A stretch of 64,000 bases of DNA from Patiria pectinifera (taxonomy: Eukaryota; Echinodermata; Asteroidea; Valvatida; Asterinidae), in NCBI GenBank assembly GCA_029964075.1, contig CM057136.1, positions 3,472,001-3,536,000 on the forward strand, given 5' to 3'. Under the pieces are notes generated by a model that worked only from the letters and a program-made list of their open reading frames with translations, did not search any database and was not told the DNA's origin. Made by a program: the position numbers and the translations under genes. Position 1 is the stretch's first letter; each line of letters opens with the position of its first letter. This document shows positions 49,698-58,365 of this stretch, piece after piece.

Positions 49698-52600
49698 CTG
49701 TAGAGAAAGATACAAGAAAAATGAAAAAAAAAAAATTAGAGATGACAAAAACACCATTCAGAAAAACTTATACAAATCTACATGGGATTTCCGTTGGAAG
49801 AACAAAAGAAAAAAAAGAAAAATAATCAACACAAAAACAAAGGCTTTTCCGGAAGTCTCTCGACTGGAAATGAATCCACAAGTAAGCACAGTTGTGAGAA
49901 TGCACCATAGCAGATTTTCCAAGCGAATCCTGTCCGAAATGGTGAAGGAAAGAAGGGTAGACCACGGCATCGACGCAAAGCGATATTCCCGCCAGCCAAC
50001 ATTTCCTACTACGAGCCATACCAGAAGCACTGAACAGAAGAAGACAGACCCATCTCTTCTCATCGCACAGCTCCTTAACACTCCTTTCTGTTTTTATGGG
50101 TTTCAACTTTTGATTTGTTTTATTTTTGTTGTGTTGATTTTTTTTTAAGCTGGAAATCAAAATCAAATTCTCGAAGCAGTACTTTGGAAATTTTTGAAAT
50201 TGGTGTGAACCTTAAGATAACTGATGATAATCCATTCTGCCTACGTTTTCCAGTACAGTGAAACACCGCTATAAGGAACACGGTGGGGTCAATAAAAAAT
50301 GTTTGTTATGGTTGTTCGTTATAGTGATTGTGCATTATACTAGAATTTACTATTTTGGGAGCCTTAGGGGATGTTCGTTATAGCCAAATGTTCGTTATAG
50401 CCAAATGTTCATTTTAGCCAAATGTTCGTTACAGCCAAATGTTCGTTATAGCCAAATATTCGTTATAGCCAAATGTTTGTTATAGCCAAATGTTCGTTAT
50501 AGCCAAATGTTCTTTATAGCCAAATGTTCGTTGTAGCCAAATGTTTGTTATAGCCAAATGTTCGTTATAGCCAAATGTTCGTTTTAGCCAAATGTTCGTT
50601 ATAGCCAAATGTTCGTTATAGCCAAATGTTCGTTATAGCCAAATGTTCGTTATAGCCAAATATTCATTATAGCCAAATGTTCATTATAGCCAAATGTTCG
50701 TTTTAGCCAAATGTTCGTTATAGCCAAATGTTTGTTATAGCCAAATTATAGCCAAATGTTCGTTATAGCCAAATGTTCGTTATAGCCAAATGTTCGTTAT
50801 AGCCAAATGTTCGTTATAGCGGCGTTTCACTGTACCTTTTCCTTTTTTTATTGGCCAAAGAGCCAAAATATTATGTATCCGCTCACACTCACCTCGTAAG
50901 CGCCAGGCCCTGGGTATTCGTTTCTCTTTTCCTTGAAGCGCTTGTCTCTTGTCACCATCAGTCCATTCTTAGGTTCTTCCTTAGGGGCTGGGTTGTAAGT
51001 ACCAGGACCTGTCATATAAAAACACAACCAAAGATTACTAAAACATATAGAGAGGGCGTCGAACCTGTTACCAATGGAATGAATGCACAGTGAGATAATG
51101 ATAGAACAAACATTTTCTGTGATTAGCAAATTTTTGGGATCAGCAGGGTCCCACTTCATTGTTCTGCTTACAAAAATTCCTGCTTATTAGAAAATTGTGT
51201 GCTTACGGTTAGAAAGTTTAAAAATTAGCAAGGAATTTTGGCTTACAAGGATTCTGTGCTTACAGGGTTAGCACATATTTTGTTTGCTGGCACTGTTAGC
51301 GCAGAATGGTGATCAGACGCACATAATTCTGTAGTCTTGGCCAAAGACGACAGCGACCAATAGCGATGGTTGCATTTTTGTAGAGTGCCGTTGCACAATT
51401 GTTTTTTATTTTCTCGCACCAACGTCTTGGAAATCTTGCAGAAATGGGAGCGTGGCCATTTTATGTATATTAGACCACTGGTGTAAATATTAATATCTTC
51501 GCATTTGATACCGGTCGTCGCACGCTCGCGAGTAGGTATCGCAGCATCGCATATCTAATTAGCGATGCTTGATCACCACATAGTGCGTTATGTTAACAAC
51601 CATCGTGCGAGCCCGCACGACTGACTATAACCCATTTCCCGATTGCTGATTGGTTCCCTAGGCAAGCCTAGGGAGAAAATAAAGAAAAAGTTTCTTTGAT
51701 CATACCTGGATTGAGGGGCTCCGGTTTCTCAAGAAGGATGTCTCTAGGAGGAGCGAAGCGAGTGGATGAGGACAGGAATGAACCCTTCTTACGCCTTCCA
51801 GCCTCAGTCCTGGGAGGTGCTGGAGCTTTCTTGCCATGGCTGAGGTCGTAAGACGCGCTGACCTCATAGCTACCTGGGGGTGGATTTTCCTGTTGTTGAC
51901 CAAAACAAGTTGAAACTACTTAGGCCGGGCATGAAATATCCACTGATATAGCTATCAAAATTGTGACCGGCTCCACAAAAAAGGGTATTAAGTTGCGCTG
52001 AGCATTATTGTGTAGTGGCCTGCTCAACATTGAGAGGGTGAACATTTCATCAAAATTTGATTTTCATTTTTTGTCTTGAATGACATCTTTGATACCTACA
52101 GTTTCAGGTTTCATTCACAGAAATGTTGATTTTGATGAACAAACTGGAAAAAAACAACCATTTTGTGTGCATCGTTCGATTGTTCTACAACAAAGCCAGC
52201 TATTTCAACGCCTGTTTTCTCAGTTGTGTAATTTCAACTCAAAGGAAATTATTAATATGCAAATACATCATATCTCCAGAACGGGAGGGGCTATGGAGCT
52301 CTATTATATACCAAAATGAAAGCTTACATTGTGGGCTTTCCAACCTTGTATATAACTCAATTTCACTTTTTGCGACATAATACCCCTTTTTGTGGAGCCG
52401 GTCACAATTTACACGATTGATGGGATTGATTCAGGATAAAAAGAAAATGATTGTAAACTTGCAGCTCTAATAAGCTTTTTAGAAGGCAATCCAGAAGAAA
52501 CAACAAACACAGATGGGAGCAGAATCTACCTTGATAGTTGGCGGGGGTGAGTGAAGCCTCTCCGTCTGTGAGGCAAAGTTAGCGGTGACGTTCTGCGAGT

Positions 52601-55600
52601 AGCGGCTGTACTGCGGCCGGCTCTTCGGCTGGTAGTGGGCTGGGCCTGGTTGCGCCGTGTCCTCCCGTTTTGTGATGGGTTTGATGCGTACGGAGGTCGA
52701 GCCGAAGGCTCCCCGTCTCGTGCTCTCGATGTAGGCCTTGCGCAAACTGTCGTTGGCAATCCCGTTGAAAGTGTAGGATCCAGGACCTGTATAAGTAAAA
52801 AAATTACTGAAGTTAGACAAAGTAATGTCCAATTCGTATCATCATTATCACTGTTCAATCCATCATTCTTCATTCATCATGTGACAACGTGATGAGCTTC
52901 AGTCTGGAAAAATAAACGTTTAACGAAAATTCAATGATCAATGAGCACAGATTGTGAATAATGAAGGTGACATGACTTGTCCTACCTGGCGTTTTCTGGA
53001 TGTGGGGCTGGGGCTGGAACCGTACGGCCGTCTGGCCAAACGGACTTCTCTTCAAACCTCGGATCTTCTTGAGTGCTTCCAGAGCATGCCTTGGATCGTT
53101 GTAGGTACCCGGAGCTGGAGCGCTGTGCTTCTGGTCAAGAAAGCGCTGCAGAGTACCCAAAAAAATAATACCAAAAGTTATGAAATAAGTTCATACAGTA
53201 GTTATCAGTGTTCTAGTCGAGTCTATCCCAAGTCTATCCCAAGTCCATCCCAAGTCCATCACAAGTCCATCACAAGTCCACCACAAGTCCACCACAAGTC
53301 CACCACAAGTCCATCACAAGGCCTCACAAGGCCTCACAAGTCCTCACAAGTCCTCACAAGTCCACCACAAGTCCATCACACGTCATCACAAGTCCTCACA
53401 AGTCCTCACAAGTCCACCACAAGTCCTCACAAGTCCTCACAAGTCCATCACAAGTCCTCACAAGTCCATTGCAAGTCCATCACAAGTCCTCACAAGTCCA
53501 TTGCAAGTCCATCACAAGTCCTCACAAGTCCATCACAAGTCCATCACAAGTCCTTACAAGTCCACTACAAGTCCATCACAAGTCCTCACAAGTCCATCGC
53601 AAGTCCTCACAAGTCCTGCAGTCTCAAGTCGAGTGACAAGCTATTCAAATCAACCGTGACAAAATCATTCCTAAATATTTATAACTTGTGATGGACTTGT
53701 ACTGGACTTGACTCCGATACTGGGGCTTATTTTTATCATCACTCTGCGCCTTACACATACATTAGTAACCACACAAGCAAACAACATAAAATTCCTTGCT
53801 ACTCCATTAAACCATTCTGATATATAGATCTTTCAAGCTAACAAAAAATTAGTCTTGAATGATTCTGTATAGAGGACATATAACACAAAAGTCCAATATC
53901 TTTACCTTGGATTGCGACATGAATGGCGGATGGTCCACCTCCATACCCTCAGTATTCACGGCCTGCGGTCTCTTGTCAAACTGACTGTTGATCTCGTACT
54001 TGCCTGGTCCTGGAACAGCCTGTCATGATACAAAATGTGAACAGAGATTGTGATGAAGTGTCTAGCTCAAGAACACAAGCAGCCCGATACTATGGCTGCA
54101 GATACACTTGCATAGTCCTGAAACAGCCCATCACAAAACGAAACAAATGCGAACAGCAACTGTGATAAAGTGTCTTGCCCACGGACACAAGAAGCCTGAC
54201 ACCATGGCTGTACGCAAACTTGGCTGAATGTAAACTTGTCTTGTCTTGGAACAGCCAGTCATTAAGCCAACAAAAAAATGTCAACAGAAGTTGTGATAGT
54301 GTCTAGCCCAAGGCAAAAGCTGATCTTTCAACTCACTCATAACGGTTTCAAACACTGAACGTTTCATGTACTTCATTCAAATCTTCGGAATAAGTTGGTC
54401 GGGTGCGACTCCGGTACTAAGGTCTGAAACGAGTGCTAGATCAGAAATTTTAAAAACCTTTTACCTTCTTCTCCTCTTGATGAACAATGACTTCATGATA
54501 TCTCGGCAGTTTGGACTCAAATACTCTGGACGTTTGTCTGGTCGGCCCCGATGCATTCAAAAGCTCCAGGTCCTTTTCGGCTGGAACGAAAGGGTCGTAT
54601 TCGCCGGGGCCAGGCCCTCCACGACCGTTGAAGTCCATCCGCCCTGAGGTTAGGTTGCCAAAGTGAACCCCTTTGTATTTGGTCGTCGTCTTCGTGTCAT
54701 TCTGTGGTGGGGAAGGGGAAGAAGTTGAGAATTCAGTCTGGAATTCAGTTTAAAAATAATAGTAAGTTCGGAGGCTTATCATCCTTACTTGCAGCCGAGA
54801 AGCTGAATTACGAAGGACGCGGCTACAACGTGGTCAAGCTGCAGGCATGTAAAGTCGCCTTTGGCAGCCAGTCATATGACCATGGAGCACAGCCTGATAT
54901 CGAAGTGTGTGATTTTTTTCAGAAGTAGGAAAAGCGGAGGGCCCCGAGAAAACCCTTGTGGCACAGGAGAGAACCAACGCACAACTTTACTCACATACGG
55001 ACCTAGCCGGGAACGAACCAGGGCCATAGTGGTGAGAGGCGAGCGCTTTACGCACTAGCCACCCATGGTGAGTCCAGTGTGGCCTGATCTATTAATGCAC
55101 ATGACCTTTACGTGTCAAAGTCAAGCCACATATAAATGACTCAAAATGCATGCAATCATGTTTGAAATACAGGTATTCTCCCTATCAGAGATGTTAGTGA
55201 ATTTCTTTGGTGTATCCGCGGACTTTTCCCAAGCTGTACTCTCTGCTATGAAAAGCTTTGGATGACATTTGTAAACAGAATATACTAAGAAGATGTAGCT
55301 GTATGGCAAAGCACGAGATAGATTACATCTCCTTGAAAAACAAAATAGATTCTAAATGTAGTACATCAAACAGCAGTCTTTCTTTTCATTGCAAGTGCCA
55401 ATTTATGTCTATTACAGCTAGTTGTCCCAAGAGGGAAGATGGAGAAATTTAGACACAAAACCTGTCAGAAAAAAAGAAGACCTAGCAGTCAATTTTGATT
55501 TAACATGGTACACTCACAGTACAAAGTTTGACTGGGCAAATCTTTTCCTTTTGTTTCTACCTAAACTGCTGGAAACTATCCGATGTCCAGCTGTAATCTC

Positions 55601-57189
55601 ATCCTCTGAGGTGTGTAGTAGTTCAAAGTGTAGAACAGAGCAAGTGTTATGTGTTCTTACATGTGATGGGGCGTAGTATGCTGGCCCTCTGGTTTCATCT
55701 TTCTGCGGAGGTTCTTGTTTCTTCAGTGTCCCGTCTTCGTGTTCCTCGTATCCATAGGCTTGGCCCGGCGTGGGGATAGAGGGCGCTTGGGGCTTGCGCG
55801 AATATCGAATCCGACTTGTCATCAACTGTAAAAATCAAGAGTACGGAGGGCTTGAAATTCAATGGCCTTTCAATGTTTACTAACAATCAGATGTGTATAG
55901 AAAAAAACGTAACTTTTTTTGTGTAAAACATGAGTGATTTTGAGGACAAACAAGGAAGTAAAATAAAGTCTCACATAACTGAAGGTTATACTTTGATTCA
56001 GCTTAATTTGTTTAAATCTATCAATCCAATATGAAATTTGTTTTCACAGCTAAATAATTGGAAAAGTCATACAACTAAAACATATACACATATAAGTTTT
56101 TAAAAGCAATATTCCTGTCTAATCTAGACAGGAATGCCATCAGATTTAAAGGCTTCATCGCATTTGGAAAAGAAAAAAGTTTCCTTACGGATCCAGATTT
56201 TTCAGCCTCTCTATCTTGGGTCTGGACCCCCATCTTCTTAATCCAGTCTCCTTTCTTGGACAGGTTATAGGTCCCTGGGCCAGGCGTCTTGGAGACTGGT
56301 GCCTCAAACCGTGCGGACCTGTTGGCCAGCGACTGGCCGCCGGTGATGCGCGTGCCGTTGATGTGGTCGTAATGGCCAGGACCCGGCGCGGCGATGACGC
56401 TGTCGTGAACAACCAAGAACGTCTCGCGCGTTGTCATGGAGGAAAAGGGCGCGTAGCCATCTACATTTACGAGAGAAAACAATATGGATTATCATCTTTT
56501 AAAATCCGAAGCGTATGGATGCATCAGACCAACTTCATCAGTCAACTTTGTTTTTAGATGAATATCGTCATTTTTTAACAAGTAACATTTCATTTTAATA
56601 CTTTTATGCATTATTCATAAACTGGCCGGGGAAAGCCCACAAAAGACTTTTGACTATTTCCAGTGAAATTCTCTTCGTTGAAAGAGACGGGAGGAAAGTC
56701 CCAGAATGACATTCCAACCCACGGAATCAAGTAGTTACTGAAAATCCAAACCACAATATTGCCCTGGCTGGATTCAAAACTGGGTCACATTGGTTGGAGG
56801 TGAGGAAGTGATCCCCCGATCAGATGACATGTAGGAAGAACTTGCGGTTGCTGAAATTGAGAAAAAAACCCTAGATTTCAGAATATCTCTACATTGCTCT
56901 ATAGAGTACCGAAGTGAATACATCACGCGCACAATTATGTGTGTAAAAGACATTTAGCTTGTGATTCAGCCTGTGAACCAACCCGCGCGCGTCAGTGCGT
57001 ACTCCATTTGTTTGCGCTACACTTCCCGGTTCAAATGACGTCACACTTCGGTGCTCTATTGAGGTCTAATCCATTACCTGCTTTAATTTTTGAAGGTGCT
57101 GGGGCTTCAGGTTCATAGCTGCCAGGCCCGACCGTAGCCGCTGTGCTTTCTTGGGGTTTGGTCAAGGTTCGTGGTGCTCGGTCATACAT
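49563..57189 (-). CDS. STPG2: STPG2 orthologue, sperm-tail PG-rich repeat protein, ten coding exons
   Basis: The coding sequence joins 57189-57078, 56460-56189, 55825-55661, 54701-54465, 54019-53906, 53145-52986, 52786-52530, 51889-51706, 51008-50893 and 49697-49563. That is 1752 nt, 583 codons plus TAA. Every intron is GT-AG and the frame is continuous. The product carries about twelve PGPGxY-type motifs, for example VGPGSYE in exon 1, APGPGHYD and TPGPGTYN in exon 2, VPGPGKYE in exon 5 and YPGPGAYE in exon 9. The start MYDRAPR and the block APFSSMTTRET agree with the N-terminus of vertebrate STPG2 as I remember it. No signal peptide or membrane segment is seen. From family knowledge, STPG proteins are linked to sperm flagella and cilia, probably microtubule-associated, with no enzymatic activity known. 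The protein is longer than human STPG2 (about 459 aa, recalled). Confidence 0.92.
50256..50832. mobile_element. pogo/Tigger-like MITE with an expanded internal minisatellite, in STPG2 intron 9
   Basis: The ends CAGTGAAACACCGCTATAAG and CGGCGTTTCACTG are inverted repeats flanked by TA on both sides, as expected for TA-inserting pogo-type elements. The first internal 110 bases hold unique sequence. From 50373 to about 50820 the element is about 26 copies of TTCGTTATAGCCAAATG (17 bp). The repeat word TGTTCGTTATAGC is the inner edge of the terminal repeat itself. No transposase is present. The right end lies 60 bp from exon 9. Confidence 0.85.
50373..50820. repeat. 17-bp minisatellite inside the MITE
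   Basis: The consensus unit is TTCGTTATAGCCAAATG. Most copies are exact. Variants include TTTGTTATAGC, TTCATTATAGC, TTCGTTTTAGC and TTCTTTATAGC, and one unit near 50745 is truncated to ATTATAGCCAAATG. The low divergence implies recent or homogenised expansion. Confidence 0.9.
50893..51008 (-). CDS. STPG2: STPG2 coding exon 9 (residues 501-539)
   Basis: The split glycine is completed to GPGTYNPAPKEEP, and a second motif YPGPGAYE ends the exon at donor GAG|GTGAGT, phase 0. Reading through the donor would give 14 more codons and then TAA within a CCAATAAA sequence at about 50844-50851, so an intronic polyadenylation isoform is conceivable. The strong donor favours splicing to exon 10. Confidence 0.9.
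51706..51889 (-). CDS. STPG2: STPG2 coding exon 8 (residues 440-500)
   Basis: The acceptor AACAACAG precedes ENPPPGSYEVSASYDL. A basic, proline-rich stretch (KKAPAPPRTEAGRRKKG) and the linker SSSTRFAPPRD follow. The exon ends LNP|G in phase 1, again inside a PG motif. Confidence 0.9.
51958..52410. mobile_element. MITE with about 35-bp terminal inverted repeats in STPG2 intron 7
   Basis: AAATTGTGACCGGCTCCACA followed by AAAAAGGGTATTA at the left is mirrored by TAATACCCCTTTTT then TGTGGAGCCGGTCACAATTT at the right. The 453-bp interior is AT-rich and non-coding. The element lies 68 bp from exon 8 and 119 bp from exon 7. Confidence 0.8.
52530..52786 (-). CDS. STPG2: STPG2 coding exon 7 (residues 354-439)
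   Basis: The exon resumes the split glycine and reads GPGSYTFNG, then QPGPAHYQPKSRPQ. It ends at PPPTIK|GTAGAT in phase 0. The stretch FGSTSVRIKP is the FGST-type linker seen between PG motifs in the family. Confidence 0.9.
52986..53145 (-). CDS. STPG2: STPG2 coding exon 6 (residues 301-353)
   Basis: The acceptor TACTCTGCAG precedes RFLDQKHSAPAPGTYND. The exon ends in the middle of a PG motif, KTP|G, phase 1, at donor CAG|GTAGGA. Confidence 0.9.
53219..53619. repeat. Minisatellite of 11-12 bp units in STPG2 intron 5
   Basis: Units alternate between CAAGTCCATCA (or CAAGTCCACCA) and CAAGTCCTCA for about 35 copies, starting from a CAAGTCTATCC variant. Higher-order runs such as CAAGTCCATTGCAAGTCCAT recur twice, pointing to duplications of multi-unit blocks. 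The plus-strand frame through it is an artefact. GATGGACTTGTACTGGACTT just outside, at about 53690-53710, is the same word inverted. Confidence 0.85.
53906..54019 (-). CDS. STPG2: STPG2 coding exon 5 (residues 263-300)
   Basis: The exon starts at acceptor ATGACAG with AVPGPGKYEIN and ends at SQSK|GTAAAG in phase 0. Its acceptor region is the first copy of a degenerate local duplication extending to 54320. Confidence 0.9.
54008..54320. repeat. Three degenerate tandem copies that include the exon 5 splice acceptor
   Basis: TCCTGGAACAGCC at 54008 (the start of STPG2 exon 5 on the complement) recurs as TCCTGAAACAGCC at 54115 and TCTTGGAACAGCC at 54244. Each is followed by GTGAACAGAG-, GCGAACAGC- or GTCAACAGA-type sequence, TTGTGAT, AGTGTCT and GCCCAAG/GCTCAAG. 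The first two copies also share ACACAAG, ATGGCTG and CACTTG-like words. Spacing is 107 and 129 bp. Confidence 0.65.
54465..54701 (-). CDS. STPG2: STPG2 coding exon 4 (residues 184-262)
   Basis: The acceptor CCCACCACAG precedes NDTKTTTKYKGVHFG. The motif GGPGPGEYDPF follows, then a charged segment ending HQEEKK. It ends in phase 0 at AAG|GTAAAA. Confidence 0.9.
54917..55067 (-). mobile_element. tRNA-derived SINE-like fragment in STPG2 intron 3
   Basis: On the minus strand GGTGGCTAGTGCG fits a Pol III A box, and about 42 bases later GGTTCGTTCCC fits the B box. Downstream follow GTGAGTAAAG, TTCTCTCCTGTGCCAC and GGGTTTTCTCGGGGCCCTCC, which resemble a body segment common in invertebrate SINEs. 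It lies in the same orientation as STPG2. Family name not assigned. Confidence 0.6.
55661..55825 (-). CDS. STPG2: STPG2 coding exon 3 (residues 129-183)
   Basis: A good polypyrimidine acceptor (GATTTTTACAG) leads into LMTSRIRYSR. The exon contains TPGQAYGYEEHEDGT and the degenerate PG motif GPAYYAP. It ends in phase 0 at CAT|GTAAGA. Confidence 0.9.
56189..56460 (-). CDS. STPG2: STPG2 coding exon 2 (residues 38-128)
   Basis: The acceptor GTAAATGTAG precedes the exon and the split codon completes Asp38. It encodes two PG motifs, PGPGHYD near residue 63 and PGPGTYN near residue 97, then a basic stretch KKGDWIKK. It ends in phase 0 at TCC|GTAAGG. Confidence 0.92.
56893..57064. mobile_element. 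Short inverted-repeat element next to the STPG2 exon 1 donor
   Basis: GCTCTATAGAGTACCGAAGTG at the left is mirrored by CACTTCGGTGCTCTATTGAG at the right. The interior is partly GC-rich (ACCCGCGCGCGTC). One TGACGTCA octamer lies just inside the right repeat at about 57035. The right edge is about 12 bp from the exon 1 splice donor at 57076-57077. Classified as MITE-like by structure. Confidence 0.55.
57078..57189 (-). CDS. STPG2: STPG2 coding exon 1 (residues 1-37)
   Basis: The exon starts at an ATG at 57189-57187 and encodes MYDRAPRTLT onward, with the first PG motif VGPGSYE at residues 20-26. It ends one base into a codon (phase 1) at donor G|GTAATGG. Upstream, TTTACAG at about 57232-57238 (minus strand) is a plausible acceptor, so 57190-57231 is probably 5' untranslated sequence joined to a leader exon. 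Confidence 0.92.
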
Positions 57190-57757
57190 GGTGAATGGAT
57201 CGTCAGCACAAATTTAATCAAAGTTACCAATCTGTAAATCAACAAGGAAATTCTTAGGTTAACTTGCATTCCCCCTACTTAGTAATTCTGTGGCCGTTTT
57301 GGGGGAGTTATCTGATGTTTGGCTTGGAACCCACAATCGCCAGACCATGTCCCAATGTTAAAAAAGGCGATGTGTAGGGTTCAGGGGAGGGCCGGGGGGA
57401 CATTTGATAGGCGCATTAGGCCTACTTCGTTTCGCGTTTAAAAAACAACCTTTTGTAACACTAACATTTTACTTTTAATTTATATGTTGCAGGTGTTCTT
57501 TGTTGCTATTTCTACCATATAATTAACTAAAGCTTGTTTTTATGTTCCAAAACTTATACAAAATGTGTTGACGCTGGGTTGACGACCGTTGACGCTTGTT
57601 GACGCCTTGTTGACGCATATAGAACCGACGAAAACTTACAAACAAAAAAAGTCAAAACCCCGCACATGACATGCATGATGATGTTCACTTCAGGAGTTCA
57701 TCAGGTCTATAGCTAGGGAAGGCTACATTTCAAAACTAAATATAACTTAATACTTAC

Positions 57758-57840
57758 ACAAAAATCTGAAAAAGCTGATATCTTCATCCAGTTGTGTTTC
57801 ACTTAACGTAAGAAATAAAGACGAACTTTTGGCCAACGTG
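57758..57840 (-). other. STPG2: Candidate non-coding leader exon of STPG2
   Basis: On the minus strand TTTTTGT|GTAAGTATT at 57758/57757 is a consensus-quality donor with no matching coding frame. It pairs naturally with the TTTACAG acceptor ahead of the ATG exon, which would make a 5' untranslated exon and an intron of about 520 bp (57232-57757). The upstream limit (transcription start) is not visible; 57840 is a guess. Confidence 0.4.
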
Positions 57841-57960
57841 TCTGCTTTACGTTAGCGAGCAAGCATTGGTCGCGGTAAATGTGATAAACGTTTAATGCAC
57901 ACGTCAATCACATTAATCGCGAGCTCGCTGCACAATGTTATGGCAGTGTTCTTGACTGTT

Positions 57961-57974
57961 GTTGCTATGGTGCC
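57961..57974 (-). promoter_or_regulatory. RFX X-box-like site upstream of STPG2
   Basis: On the minus strand the 14-mer is GGCACC-AT-AGCAAC. Against the X-box consensus GTNRCC-N(0-3)-RGYAAC it matches 11 of 12 defined positions, with a perfect downstream half-site. RFX factors drive ciliary and flagellar genes through such sites, and this one lies about 200 bp upstream of the candidate leader donor. Function is inferred. Confidence 0.45.
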
Positions 57975-58300
57975 TATGGTGCGTCGAATACTTTATACCG
58001 AGTAGTTCATGTCGCTACTCCTGATTAAGTTTTCCATTGAAATTGCTCCTTTGGAATCATATTTCTCAAATGTGATATTCATATACTCTAAAAAAGCACC
58101 ACTTCAGAATTTATTGTGAAAAATAATTATTGCAGTGTCTTAAATACATTGGTCCTGAAGTACACGATATACTAAAATAGCGAACCCCACTGTACGGCTG
58201 TTTCACGTTGATATTTGTGACTGCTTTTGCATACATACAATAGTAACCTATTATTATTGTCAACAGGGGGCGCTCTCTTTGTTTCCAGGTGTGACCATAG

Positions 58301-58365
58301 GGTTCCACCCTAGAGCTATATTAAATTAATAAATAGTAATTTAAATAAAGCTCTATGGTTCCACC
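58301..58365. repeat. 47-bp palindromic insertion between 9-bp direct repeats
   Basis: GGTTCCACC at 58301-58309 and 58357-58365 flank an AT-rich palindrome (58310-58356) with arms TAGAGCT..TAAATTA and TAATTTA..AGCTCTA. The direct repeats have the look of a target-site duplication. Confidence 0.55.

Noticed and set aside
49594-50148. 184-codon plus-strand frame, lysine-rich, opposite STPG2 exon 10
   Set aside because: It overlaps the well-supported terminal exon of STPG2 on the other strand; its lysine-rich part is the complement of the polypyrimidine tract.
52954-53691. 245-codon plus-strand frame, the longest in the window
   Set aside because: It is the complement of STPG2 exon 6 joined to the CAAGTCC minisatellite; the repetitive peptide follows from the repeat.
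56640-56830. Possible second SINE in STPG2 intron 1 (B-box-like GGATTCAAAACTGGG)
   Set aside because: No convincing A box at the right spacing on either strand.
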